64,000 bases of DNA, taken from Bradyrhizobium sp. CCBAU 53338. Lineage in GTDB: Bacteria; Pseudomonadota; Alphaproteobacteria; Rhizobiales; Xanthobacteraceae. How positions within the stretch are numbered: the stretch's first letter is position 1; each line of letters begins with the position of its first letter. Made by a program: the position numbers and the translations under genes. This document shows positions 25,495 through 33,952 of the stretch, piece after piece. The stretch covers positions 682,001 to 746,000 of the forward strand of contig NZ_CP030049.1 in NCBI RefSeq assembly GCF_015291665.1. The letters run 5' to 3'. The notes below the pieces were generated by a model. That model ran no database searches. It had not been told where the DNA came from and saw nothing but the letters and a program-made list of their open reading frames with translations.

Positions 25495-26858
25495 TGTCGG
25501 TGCGGTCCATATTGATCGCTAATCGAGGCGAGATAGCGCTCCGGATCATTCGCGCGTGTCGGACGCTGGGGCTGCGAACAATCGCTGTCTGCTCCGAGGC
25601 AGATCGAGGGGCGGCTTACCTTGCTCTTGCCGATCGAGCGGTCTGCATCGGCGGCGCGGCGGCAGATACGAGCTATCTGGATATTGGGGCGGTGATGCTC
25701 GCAGCAGCCGCCGTTGGTGCCGACGCAATTCACCCCGGATACGGGTTCTTGTCGGAGAACGGAGACTTCGCGGAAGCGGTCGAAGGCGCTGGGCTCATCT
25801 TCATTGGTCCGACCTCCGATGTTGTCCGGCTAATGGGGGATAAGATCGCCGCGAAGGCGAAAATGCGCGAGCTCGGCGTGCCTTGCGTTGCGGGAAGTCA
25901 TGGCGCGCTTCCCGATGATCCGCAGCTCTGCCAAGCGTGTGCGACCGAGGTTGGGTACCCTCTTATCATTAAGGCGGCGGGCGGCGGCGGCGGTCGCGGC
26001 ATGCGGATCGTACGAGACAGCGCAAGTCTCCACCAAGCGATCGGAGCCACGCGGGAGGAGGCGAGGCGGGCATTTGCCAATCCGACGATCTACCTGGAGA
26101 AATTTTTGGAGCACCCGAGGCACGTCGAGATCCAGGTCATCTGCGATGGGGGAGGCGAGGGAGTATGGCTCGGCGCCCGCGACTGCTCGATGCAGCGCCG
26201 CCACCAGAAATTAATTGAAGAGGCGCCGCCGCCAGGCGTGCCTGAGGCCAATATCGCCGAACTTGGGGAGCGCTGTGTAGCCGCTTGCCGGGCGATCGGC
26301 TATCGCGGCGTAGGCACCTTCGAATTTCTCTACCAGGACGGGATATTCGCTTTCATCGAGATGAATACGCGCATACAGGTCGAACATCCAATAACCGAGG
26401 AAACCAGCGGCATCGATATCGTGCGCGAGCAGATTCGGGTGGCATTGGGCGAGCCGCTCGGACTTCGTCAATCCGAGGTCACCTGCAGAGGCCATGCTAT
26501 TGAGTGCCGGATCAATGCGGAACATCCTTTCGACGGCATTCCTTCTCCTGGTCGTGTTGAGAGCTGGCTGGCTCCGGGCGGACCGGGAATTCGGGTCGAT
26601 ACCCATATCGTGGCAGGTTCGGAAGTCCCTTCACACTACGACTCCTTGATAGCCAAGGTGATCGCTAGGGGCGAGGATCGTTCGGAGTGTATCGAGCGCA
26701 TGCTTTCGGCCTTGGCAGACCTGCGCGCAGAGGGTATCCGGTTGAACACCGAGCTTCACTCGGTGGTATTGAAGGACGCGTCCTTTCGGGACGCGCGCCT
26801 TAGCATCCACTCCTTGGAAGACATCCTTCGACGGCGCGCCTCGTCCGATCGACGGTGA
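25494..26858 (+). CDS. accC: Biotin carboxylase (AccC-like)
   Basis: This 454-residue ATP-grasp biotin carboxylase has its start overlapping the PxpA stop (TAATG). Seen: 'SILIANRGEIALRIIRACRTLGLRTIAV', 'HPGYGFLSENGDFAEA', glycine loop 'KAAGGGGGRGMRIV', 'CSMQRRHQKLIEEAPPPGV', 'FEFLYQDGIFAFIEMNTRIQVEHPITEETSGIDIVREQI' (metal Glu/Asn and bicarbonate Arg) and C-terminal 'SLIAKVIARGEDR'. All catalytic motifs are intact. It carboxylates biotin on the carrier (22110) at the cost of ATP. No acetyl-CoA-type carboxyltransferase (AccA/AccD) is nearby; the AHS1/AHS2 pair is the only candidate acceptor. The gene symbol denotes family, not a fatty-acid role. Confidence 0.93.
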   Translation: MSVRSILIANRGEIALRIIRACRTLGLRTIAVCSEADRGAAYLALADRAVCIGGAAADTSYLDIGAVMLAAAAVGADAIHPGYGFLSENGDFAEAVEGAGLIFIGPTSDVVRLMGDKIAAKAKMRELGVPCVAGSHGALPDDPQLCQACATEVGYPLIIKAAGGGGGRGMRIVRDSASLHQAIGATREEARRAFANPTIYLEKFLEHPRHVEIQVICDGGGEGVWLGARDCSMQRRHQKLIEEAPPPGVPEANIAELGERCVAACRAIGYRGVGTFEFLYQDGIFAFIEMNTRIQVEHPITEETSGIDIVREQIRVALGEPLGLRQSEVTCRGHAIECRINAEHPFDGIPSPGRVESWLAPGGPGIRVDTHIVAGSEVPSHYDSLIAKVIARGEDRSECIERMLSALADLRAEGIRLNTELHSVVLKDASFRDARLSIHSLEDILRRRASSDRR

Positions 26859-26995
26859 GCGTGATAGGCGACGGCCCGTCGAACCTAATGTGCAATCGAG
26901 CACGCATCAAAGGCGGGCAGCCTTGGGCGAATTCGTGCAGTGCGAGATCGCGTCCGATCGAGTCGATGACTTCGGGCTCGGGTCCCAGGAAGATA

Positions 26996-28147
26996 TCAGC
27001 TCTCGCGGAACTCGGTCAGACCGAATTCCTTCAAGACGGCCTCGGTATGTTGTCCGAGGGACGGCACCGGGTCCATACGCGGCTGCCAGGACTCACCGCT
27101 AATTGGTCGCAAAGATGGCATCGGGCCCGCCGGGGTTTCGATATAAGCCCAGCGCTTGCGGCTGCGCAGTTGCGGATGATCCCACACGGCGGACATGTCA
27201 TTCACGCGAGCCGTACCGATCCCGGCGGTCTCGAGGCGCGAGATGGCTTCGTTCGACGGCAGCTTGCGGAACGTGTCACAGATGACGGCATCGATCTCAG
27301 CTCGCTCTTTCATCCGGCCCGCATTGCCCTTAAAGCGTGCTTCGCTGGCCCACTCGGGCCGTTGTAAGACGATCGTCGTGAACGCGGCCCACTCGCGATC
27401 ATTTTGAAGTCCGAAAAGTACCATGCCATCAGCAGTTTCGTAGGGCCCATATGGGAAGATCGTGGCATGGCCAGCTCCCGCCCGAGCCGGAGGTTGTGCT
27501 CCGTCCATCGCATAGTAAAGCGGATATCCCATCCATTCCACCATGGCCTCCAGCATCGAGACTTCGACATGATCGCCCTGTCCGCTTTTGGCTCGACGCA
27601 GCAAGCAGGCCAAAATGCCCTGAAAAGCCATTGTGCCCGCAGCGATGTCAGCAATCGAGATGCCGGCCTTTGCAACGGCGTCCGGCGTGCCGGTCGTTGA
27701 CAAAAAGCCGGCCTCCGCCTGAATCAGTAGATCGTATGCTTTGCGCTTCTCCCACGGCCCATTCGGACCGTATCCAGATATGTTGCAAGTAATCAGCTGC
27801 TTGTATGTGGAGCGCAGCACGCCATCGGCGAGCCCTAGGCGGGCAGCTGCCCCTGGAGCAAGATTTTGCACAAACACGTCTGCGTGCGCGATGAGCCGTT
27901 GCACGGCTTCCAACGCTCCCGGCCGTTTCAGGTCGAAGGTGACGCTCTCTTTCGACCGATTGGTCCAGACGAAATGACTGGCAAGACCACGCGCACGCGT
28001 ATCATAGGCCCGAGCAAAGTCGCCACCATCGGGCCGTTCGATCTTTATGACTCGGGCGCCGAGGTCGGCAAGCTGACGCGTGCAATAGGGAGCCGCGATT
28101 GCCTGCTCGATTGCGATGACCAATACCCCGTCCAGTGGCCGCGTCAC
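26996..28147 (-). CDS. CaiB/BaiF (class III) CoA-transferase
   Basis: This 383-residue protein starts with GTG 28147 behind GGAGG. Seen: 'GVLVIAIEQAIAAPYCTRQLADLGARVIKIERPDGGDFAR', 'FVWTNRSKESVTFDL', 'VQNLAPGAAARLGL', 'ISGYGPNGPW' and catalytic Asp in 'ISIADIAAGTMAF'. It lies 13 bases downstream of a mesaconyl-CoA hydratase-like gene on the same strand. That pair is reminiscent of Mct/Meh of the 3-hydroxypropionate bicycle or of C5-dicarboxylate breakdown. Convergent with the biotin carboxylase gene. Confidence 0.9.
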   Translation of the reverse strand: MTRPLDGVLVIAIEQAIAAPYCTRQLADLGARVIKIERPDGGDFARAYDTRARGLASHFVWTNRSKESVTFDLKRPGALEAVQRLIAHADVFVQNLAPGAAARLGLADGVLRSTYKQLITCNISGYGPNGPWEKRKAYDLLIQAEAGFLSTTGTPDAVAKAGISIADIAAGTMAFQGILACLLRRAKSGQGDHVEVSMLEAMVEWMGYPLYYAMDGAQPPARAGAGHATIFPYGPYETADGMVLFGLQNDREWAAFTTIVLQRPEWASEARFKGNAGRMKERAEIDAVICDTFRKLPSNEAISRLETAGIGTARVNDMSAVWDHPQLRSRKRWAYIETPAGPMPSLRPISGESWQPRMDPVPSLGQHTEAVLKEFGLTEFRES

Positions 28148-28160
28148 GACACCTCCGACC

Positions 28161-29009
28161 TTAGATTGTAGCTTCCGCCTTCATGATAAGCTCGTCCCGA
28201 TCGTTCGTGGCCCACAGCAGGATTTTTCCGGTTTCGTCCGGCGGACTGCCATTCAGATGAAGTTCGCTGCCGTCGAAAAGCGGCGACACCGCGCGGAAGG
28301 AATATGCCTTCACCACCACTGAGGAAGGGAGACTGCGCCTAACGAGATCGATCAGGAGAGTAGCAATGAGCGGACCATGGACGATCAGGCCTGGATAACC
28401 TTCCACCGCAAAGACGTACGTTCGGTCATAGTGAATACGATGGCCGTTGAACGTGAGAGCCGAATAGCGAAACAGCATGACGGTATCCGGCACGATGCTG
28501 CGATGCCATGGTCCTTTCGGTGCAGTTGATCTCGCTCTGTCGGCGGGCGCTGTGACATCTCGATAGACAATGTCGTGATGGTCCGTCAGAAGTAGATGGC
28601 CGTTCTCGTCGTGGACGGCGTGCCCTACCGTGACGAACACCAGAGGGCCGGTCGTACCTTGTTTGGACGTCACGCTTTCGATCGTCGATGTCCGCTTGAC
28701 ATGCATGCCCACGCGCAGCGGGCTCTTAAAGGTGAGCCTGCTGCCCGCCCACATCCGCCGGGGAAGGTCATGGATGGGAGGAAGAAAGCCCCCGCGCTTG
28801 GGATGCCCGTCAGGCCCTAATGTCGATTGCCGTTCGTTAGGTAGAAAATACAACCAGTGGGCCAGCGGAGGCAGCGCAACCCCCGTTGAATAGAGCTGGT
28901 GGTCGGTTTCGAGGGTCGCATCCAGACGCTCAATCGGACTGGCTGTCACCATGTCTTCCTGGGTTACTGTGCGCCCGATCCATTCCTGGTAGTCGTGTCC
29001 GTCAACCAT
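28161..29009 (-). CDS. Mesaconyl-C4-CoA / 3-methylfumaryl-CoA hydratase-like protein (FAS1-like dehydratase, MaoC fold)
   Basis: This 282-residue double-hotdog protein contains 'WIGRTVTQEDMVTASPIERLDATLE', 'LPPLAHWLYFLPNERQSTLGPDGHPKRGGFLPPI', 'PRRMWAGSRLTFKSPLRVGMHVKRTSTIESVTSKQGTTGPLVFVTV' and 'SALTFNGHRIHYDRTYVFAVEGYPGLIVHGPLIATLLIDL'; the last has the catalytic-type D/H region of hotdog hydratases. The 'PPLAHWLYF' and 'NGHRIHYD' runs are typical of mesaconyl-C4-CoA and 3-methylfumaryl-CoA hydratases. It is predicted to add water to an enoyl-CoA made by the adjacent CoA-transferase. It is divergent from a LysR gene. Confidence 0.85.
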   Translation of the reverse strand: MVDGHDYQEWIGRTVTQEDMVTASPIERLDATLETDHQLYSTGVALPPLAHWLYFLPNERQSTLGPDGHPKRGGFLPPIHDLPRRMWAGSRLTFKSPLRVGMHVKRTSTIESVTSKQGTTGPLVFVTVGHAVHDENGHLLLTDHHDIVYRDVTAPADRARSTAPKGPWHRSIVPDTVMLFRYSALTFNGHRIHYDRTYVFAVEGYPGLIVHGPLIATLLIDLVRRSLPSSVVVKAYSFRAVSPLFDGSELHLNGSPPDETGKILLWATNDRDELIMKAEATI

Positions 29010-29101
29010 CTAGACCTCTCGTTCTGGTCGAACCTATTGGATATCGCTGGTGGACCAACAGTCGTATTATCCAGCAACAGCATTCGGAGTTGGAGAAAGG
29101 C
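29010..29101. promoter_or_regulatory. Divergent promoter region, hydratase / LysR
   Basis: These 92 bases separate the hydratase-like gene (minus) and the LysR gene (plus). The stretch CAACAGTCGTATTATCCAGC has an A/T-rich centre (TATTAT, 29066-29071) that could be a -10 for the plus strand. LysR autoregulation with control of the 26996-29009 pair is inferred from the arrangement. Confidence 0.35.
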
Positions 29102-30037
29102 ATGCATTTCGATCTGGTGGATCTGCGGCTGCTTGTGCTCGTCGTGGACAGAGGTGGGCTTGCCGCGGCAGCCAGACATGCCAACCTCTCTGTTTCTGCG
29201 CTGTCCGAACGCATGAAATCGCTAGAGGAGCGGGCTGGCCTGCAGTTGTTCGAGCGTACGGTCAAAGGGACACGACCGACCTCAGCGGGACTGGAGTTCG
29301 CCGGGCACGCCCGCAGCATACTTATGCAGGCAGAGCGGCTGAGCGGGGCGGTCCGATCGTGGAGAAAGCGCGAACGGGGCCTGATACGGATGCGGGCCAA
29401 TTCGAATGCCATCGCAAGCTTCCTTCCGGATGTCTTGGCGAGCTATCTCGCCCGGCATCCCGACGTGACGGTCGATCTCCAGGAGCAGACGTCGGATCTC
29501 ATCGCGGTGGCGGTAAGAGCGGGTGAAGCAGACCTCGGAATTGCCGCCGAGAATGCGCAGTTTGAAGGGCTGCGAACGGAGCCATTCGGAGTGGACCGCC
29601 TTGTCGTACTGGTTCCTCCGGGGCATTGGCTCGCCGACTACACCTCAATAGGGTTCGCCGAGGTGTTGAACGAGCACTTCATCGGCCTAGATGAGCAGGC
29701 ATCCATTCAGACATATCTCGCCGATCATGCGCGAAGGCTCGGTCGAGAGCTGGTCATCCGCATACGTTTGCGAGGGTTTGAAAGTGTTTGCCGCATGGTG
29801 GCTGCGGGCGCCGGCGTTGCCGTCGTCCCAGTAAGCGTCATCTCTTCTTCGGTGAAGGACGCAGGAGCGCGGGCTGTCGAGTTGTCGGATAACTGGGCCC
29901 AACGCAATCTTGTGGTCTGCCTCCCGGTCGATCGTCCCGTATCAGATCTGGTGCAGAGACTAATAGCGGACATAGCGAGGTCTACTAGGTCTCGATTCGC
30001 CGAAATCGGCGGAGATGCCGGCCCCCTGCGGACATAA
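29102..30037 (+). CDS. LysR-type transcriptional regulator
   Basis: This 311-residue LysR regulator starts at ATG 29102 after GGAGAAAGG; the longer frame from 28886 runs through the divergent gene and is rejected. Seen: 'LRLLVLVVDRGGLAAAARHANLSVSALSERMKSLEERAGLQLFERTVKGTRPTSAGLEF' with the helix-turn-helix, then 'LIRMRANSNAIASFLPDVLASYLARHPDVTVDLQE' and 'MVAAGAGVAVVPVSV'. It probably governs the divergent hydratase and CoA-transferase genes. Confidence 0.92.
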   Translation: MHFDLVDLRLLVLVVDRGGLAAAARHANLSVSALSERMKSLEERAGLQLFERTVKGTRPTSAGLEFAGHARSILMQAERLSGAVRSWRKRERGLIRMRANSNAIASFLPDVLASYLARHPDVTVDLQEQTSDLIAVAVRAGEADLGIAAENAQFEGLRTEPFGVDRLVVLVPPGHWLADYTSIGFAEVLNEHFIGLDEQASIQTYLADHARRLGRELVIRIRLRGFESVCRMVAAGAGVAVVPVSVISSSVKDAGARAVELSDNWAQRNLVVCLPVDRPVSDLVQRLIADIARSTRSRFAEIGGDAGPLRT

Positions 30038-30150
30038 TCAGCCAGTGTTCGCCCACCGCGAGGGCGGCTTTCGGCAGAAACGAGTTTACAAAGAGTTCGC
30101 CGCGTGCGCTTTAGATCTCGGCCTCGCATGAGGCGTTTCCTCCCTGACTC

Positions 30151-30178
30151 GCCGAGGCCTTCAAAGGTCTCGGCATTT
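30151..30178. terminator. Hairpin between convergent genes (bidirectional terminator candidate)
   Basis: GCCGAGGCCT, TCAA loop region, then AGGTCTCGGC: a 10-bp stem with one wobble pair, followed by ATTTTC. It lies between the LysR stop (30037) and the glutamate dehydrogenase stop (30236, minus). The T-run is short, so termination is plausible rather than certain. Confidence 0.6.
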
Positions 30179-30235
30179 TCGTGAGATGAGGATGGGCAGA
30201 GTGCCGCTCGCCGTTAGCGAAGAATGGTGAGCTTA

Positions 30236-31495
30236 TTATGGGAAAAGCCCTCGGGTCGTTTTCGCTGCCCGCACTCGTTCGACACCTATGGCCATGGCGG
30301 CGGTTCGATGAGAGACGTTGTCACGAGCGGCGCGGGTAACCATATCGTTGAATGCGCGATCGAGGATCTGATATTCCCTCCGCATAACCTCTTCTTCTTC
30401 CCAGAACAATTGCTGGAGGTCTTGAAGCCACTCGAAATAACTCACGATCACGCCGCCCGAGTTACAGAGAATATCCGGTATGAGGAATATCTCGTTGCGG
30501 CGCCTCTCTAGGACCAGATCAGCCTCCGGAGTGGTCGGGCCGTTGGCGCCCTCAGCAAGCACGCGACATCGCAGATCCCGCGCCACGCGATCATCGATCA
30601 CCCGCTCCATGGCTGCTGGCACAAGGACGTCGCAAGGAAGCTGCAGGAGCTCGGCTGGATCGAGACGGGGCGCTTCGTGATAATCAGACAGACTTCCGTG
30701 CCTCGCCGCATGACGGATCAACTGTGTGACGTTGAGGCCTGCACGGTCGTAAAATGCGCCCGTGTGGTCGCCGACACCTACTATCTTGACGCCGCTCCTG
30801 CTCAACTCCAGTGCCGCGTACGAGCCGACGTTGCCGAAGCCTTGAACCACCGCGGTCGCCGTCGACCAGTCGATCGACAGATCCTTCAAAACTCGTTTGG
30901 CCAGATGGGCGACGCCGCGTCCTGTCGCCTCCCGACGCCCTAAGGTGCCTCCCGCGCCAACAGGCTTGCCGGTTACGATCTCCGTTACGGTACGCCCCTG
31001 GTACATGGAATACGTGTCCATGAACCACGCCATCACTTGCTCGTTGGTGCCCATATCGGGAGCCATGACGTCGACGTGCGGACCCACGAACGGAATCATC
31101 TCCTGCATATAGCGGCGCGAGAGCGCCTCAAGCTCTCGGTGGGAAATCTTCGCTGGATCGACACGAATACCGCCCTTCGCGCCGCCATAGGGTAGTCCGA
31201 CCAGTGCGCATTTCCAGCTCATCCAAATCGCGAGGGCGGCGACTTCGCCGATATCAACACTAGCGGCAAAGCGCGTTCCTCCCTTGGTCGGCCCGAGTGT
31301 AAGGTGATGCTGGACTCGATAGCCCTCGAATACGGAGATCGACCCGTCATCACAATGGATGGGGCAAGAAACCGAGATGGCGCGCTTGGGAAGAAGCAAG
31401 CGGCTGCGTTCGTCGATGGGAATTGCCAGATGATCGGCAATCACGGTGAACTGTCGTGAAGCCATCTCGAAGACGGGCCCACTATAGATGCTCAT
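30236..31495 (-). CDS. Glu/Leu/Phe/Val dehydrogenase (glutamate dehydrogenase)
   Basis: This 419-residue amino acid dehydrogenase starts at ATG 31495 after CGGAGCC. Seen: 'GYRVQHHLTLGPTKGGTRF', catalytic Lys in 'LPYGGAKGGIRVDP', 'DVMAPDMGTNEQVMAWFMDTYS', 'GTLGRREATGRGVAH', the dinucleotide fold 'AVVQGFGNVGSYAALEL', and 'VLAEGANGPTTPEADLVL'. It deaminates glutamate (or a branched-chain amino acid) to the 2-oxoacid with NAD(P)+. It is followed by an aldehyde dehydrogenase gene in the same direction upstream, suggesting a nitrogen/carbon catabolic unit, but the 150-base gap leaves operon status open. Confidence 0.93.
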   Translation of the reverse strand: MSIYSGPVFEMASRQFTVIADHLAIPIDERSRLLLPKRAISVSCPIHCDDGSISVFEGYRVQHHLTLGPTKGGTRFAASVDIGEVAALAIWMSWKCALVGLPYGGAKGGIRVDPAKISHRELEALSRRYMQEMIPFVGPHVDVMAPDMGTNEQVMAWFMDTYSMYQGRTVTEIVTGKPVGAGGTLGRREATGRGVAHLAKRVLKDLSIDWSTATAVVQGFGNVGSYAALELSRSGVKIVGVGDHTGAFYDRAGLNVTQLIRHAARHGSLSDYHEAPRLDPAELLQLPCDVLVPAAMERVIDDRVARDLRCRVLAEGANGPTTPEADLVLERRRNEIFLIPDILCNSGGVIVSYFEWLQDLQQLFWEEEEVMRREYQILDRAFNDMVTRAARDNVSHRTAAMAIGVERVRAAKTTRGLFP

Positions 31496-31648
31496 TTTGG
31501 CTCCGATTTATCAATAAGCGACGGCCCGGGAGCAATCGACTAAGCGCCCGCGAGCGGATGGAGGACGCGCGGCTGTCTCGCAGCGCCGGCGATCACGTGA
31601 GAACTTGCGGGCGTGCAAGCACGCAGGCCCGAAATAGCAGCGGGATGT

Positions 31649-33097
31649 CTACTGCAATCGGAGCCACACGCTCTTCGTCTGAAGGAAATCCTTCATCGCG
31701 TCGATCCCACTTTCACGCCCCAAGCCGGATGTCTTGTAACCACCAAAGGGAACGGCAGGATCAGTCTTCCGATACATGTTGATCCAGACCGTTCCGGCCT
31801 GGAGTCGGGCTGCGACGCGGTGAGCGCGACTTACGTCCTTGGTCCAGAATCCCCCGGCTAAGCCGAAGTTGGTCGCATTAGCCGTGCGGATCGCATCCTC
31901 TTCATCCTTGAACGCGATAACAGAAAGAACGGGACCAAAGACTTCCTGCTGGGAAATCGTCATCGTGTTCTTCACATCGGCATAGATCGTCGGTTCGACG
32001 AACCATCCCTTGCCGCATTCCGGGGCGTGGGATCGCTTGCCGCCAAGCACTAGCCGCGCGCCCTCCGAGCTGGCTGTGTCAATCATCGAAAGTATCTTGC
32101 GGAATTGCTGTTCCGTCGCGACAGGGCCGATGTCGGTCGCTGGATCCAACGGGTCGCCCAGCCGCATGCCGCTTCCACGCCGGACCAGCTTTTCAAGGAT
32201 CTGTTCAAGCACCGTCTCTTGAACGAGTAGGCGGGAGCCCGCGACACATGTTTGCCCGGTCGAGGAGAAAATACCTCCGACGGCACCGGCTGCCGCAGCA
32301 TCCAGATCGGCGTCCTCGAAAATGATGTTAGGCGATTTCCCGCCCAGTTCCAGGGCTACCGGTTTGAGGTGGCGAGCGGCGAGCTCGTAGACTTTGCGAC
32401 CGGCGTCGACACCACCAGTGAAGGAGATCTTGGCGACTAGTGGGTGCTGGACCAGCGCGGGTCCGATCTCGGAGCCGTAGCCGGTAAGAACATTCACGAC
32501 GCCGGGCGGCACTCCAGCCTCTTCGAGCAGATCCACGAACAACAGTGTCGATGTGGATGTGAATTCTGATGGCTTGACGACCACCGTGTTGCCGGCGGCG
32601 AGGGCCGGGGCAATCTTCCAGGAAAGAAGTCTCAACGGCGAATTCCACGGAGTGATCGCGGCGACGACGCCGATCGGCTCGTATCGTGTGTAGTTGAAAT
32701 AATTCTCCGGATCGACGGGGATAACGGAGCTGTGGACCTTGTCGGCAAGGCCGGCGTAGTAGTGATACCACTGCGCCATCGTCTGCATTTGGGTCCGCAT
32801 TTCGGAAATAGTCTTTCCGTTGTCGCGGATCTCCCATCGCGCCAGGCTCTCGATGTTCTTCAGCACGAGATCTCCAACCCGGTGAAGAATAACCCCTCGC
32901 TGCTTTCCGGTCAGCCGAGGCCAAGGTCCTTCGACGAATGACCTGTGTGCGGAGTCGACTGCGTCGTTCACGTCGGAAGCATCGGCTTGCGGGACAGTCG
33001 CCCAGGTCTCTGATGTAAAAGGGTTCTGTGTTTCCAATCGCCGTTGGCTCTTTGACGCGCGCTTTTTTCCTCCGATCACCATCTCGAAGTGCTGCAT
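31649..33097 (-). CDS. NAD(P)-dependent aldehyde dehydrogenase
   Basis: This 482-residue ALDH superfamily enzyme has ribosome site GGAGGA before ATG 33097. Seen: 'GVVAAITPWNSPLRLLSWKIAPALAAGNTVVVKPSEFT' (cofactor and Asn), 'VALELGGKSPNIIFEDADLDAA' (general base Glu), catalytic Cys in 'STGQTCVAGSRLLV', and 'QEVFGPVLSVIAF'. The C terminus reads 'VPFGGYKTSGLGRESG', typical of broad-range ALDHs. It is divergent from the split ThDP decarboxylase genes (33390), whose product would be an aldehyde, so the two may act in sequence. Confidence 0.93.
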   Translation of the reverse strand: MQHFEMVIGGKKRASKSQRRLETQNPFTSETWATVPQADASDVNDAVDSAHRSFVEGPWPRLTGKQRGVILHRVGDLVLKNIESLARWEIRDNGKTISEMRTQMQTMAQWYHYYAGLADKVHSSVIPVDPENYFNYTRYEPIGVVAAITPWNSPLRLLSWKIAPALAAGNTVVVKPSEFTSTSTLLFVDLLEEAGVPPGVVNVLTGYGSEIGPALVQHPLVAKISFTGGVDAGRKVYELAARHLKPVALELGGKSPNIIFEDADLDAAAAGAVGGIFSSTGQTCVAGSRLLVQETVLEQILEKLVRRGSGMRLGDPLDPATDIGPVATEQQFRKILSMIDTASSEGARLVLGGKRSHAPECGKGWFVEPTIYADVKNTMTISQQEVFGPVLSVIAFKDEEDAIRTANATNFGLAGGFWTKDVSRAHRVAARLQAGTVWINMYRKTDPAVPFGGYKTSGLGRESGIDAMKDFLQTKSVWLRLQ

Positions 33098-33389
33098 TCC
33101 ATCTCCTCCGTTTGAGCGTTCGCAACAAGCAGCTCAATAGATCGAGGTAGCAGCATGGGCAACGACAGCAGCTGTTATGGAAGTATGATCAAAATGAAAG
33201 AGGAGGCTTGTCCTGCGCGTAAGCTTCGGGGACTTCGAGTAAATTTGTCGCGACGGCCGTGGTTTGGTGCAGCGCGGGAAGCGACCGGCTGTCGATCTCG
33301 CCTTGACGTCTCCGGCTCACTGATCGTAGCAATCACTACGACGTCGTCCCGGTTGCCGGGTTGGTCGGAGATACAAGGAGGATCGTTCA
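33098..33389. promoter_or_regulatory. Divergent intergenic region, aldehyde dehydrogenase / ThDP decarboxylase
   Basis: These 292 bases hold no gene. They must hold promoters for the minus-strand aldehyde dehydrogenase and the plus-strand operon starting at 33390. I see TCAAAATGAAAGAGGAGG around 33188-33205 and an ACAAGGAGGA ribosome site at 33373-33382. No clear operator. Confidence 0.4.
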
Positions 33390-33947
33390 TTGTCAGCAGC
33401 TGTGCACGCAGAGAGCCGCGTTAAGGCGAAGGAAGCCGCCCGGGCGGGCTGGCAATATGAGTTGTACGACCTGCTCCGACGAAACAACTTCACGCAGTTT
33501 GCCTACGTCCCGGATGCCGGCCACACCGTTCTCATCAACGAGTCGCTCGCAGATGCCGAGGTCGAGTCGATCGCGCTTACAACCGAAGAAGAAGGTGTCG
33601 CGATGATGGCGGGTGCCGAGTTGGGCGGCGCCCGTGGCGTGCTGCTTATGCAGAGCAGCGGCGCGGGTAATTGCGTCAACCTTCTCTCCCTGATAGCGGG
33701 CGGACGCTTCCCTTTCTTGACGCTCCTGAGTATGCGCGGAGATTTCGGCGAGGGTAATCCCTGGCAGATGCCGATGGGGAGGGCCGTCGAGCCGGTCCTG
33801 GAAGCGATGTCGGTTCGATGTCTGCGTGTAGACCGGCCTGAGGACGTCGTGCCTGTCGTCTCGGCTGCCATCACGATGGCCTTCCAAGGCGGCGAGGCAG
33901 TTGCGGTCCTCCTCACTCAAAAACTCATCGGCGCGAAGGCGTTCTAG
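33390..33947 (+). CDS. ThDP-dependent decarboxylase, N-terminal (alpha) subunit, sulfopyruvate/phosphonopyruvate decarboxylase-like
   Basis: This 185-residue protein corresponds to the pyrimidine-binding half of a ThDP enzyme (ComD-like). Seen: 'WQYELYDLLRRNNFTQFAYVPDAGHTVLINESLADAEVESIALTTEEEGVAMMAGAELGGARGVLLMQSSGAGNCVNLLSLI', with the catalytic Glu in 'TTEEEG'. The pyrophosphate-binding half is the separate gene 33953-34585. This ComD/ComE split is known for sulfopyruvate decarboxylase. Substrate here is unknown: a 3-sulfo-, 3-phosphono- or plain 2-oxoacid. ACAAGGAGGA precedes the start, which is GTG- or TTG-type at 33390. Confidence 0.82.
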   Translation: MSAAVHAESRVKAKEAARAGWQYELYDLLRRNNFTQFAYVPDAGHTVLINESLADAEVESIALTTEEEGVAMMAGAELGGARGVLLMQSSGAGNCVNLLSLIAGGRFPFLTLLSMRGDFGEGNPWQMPMGRAVEPVLEAMSVRCLRVDRPEDVVPVVSAAITMAFQGGEAVAVLLTQKLIGAKAF

Positions 33948-33952
33948 GGGGC

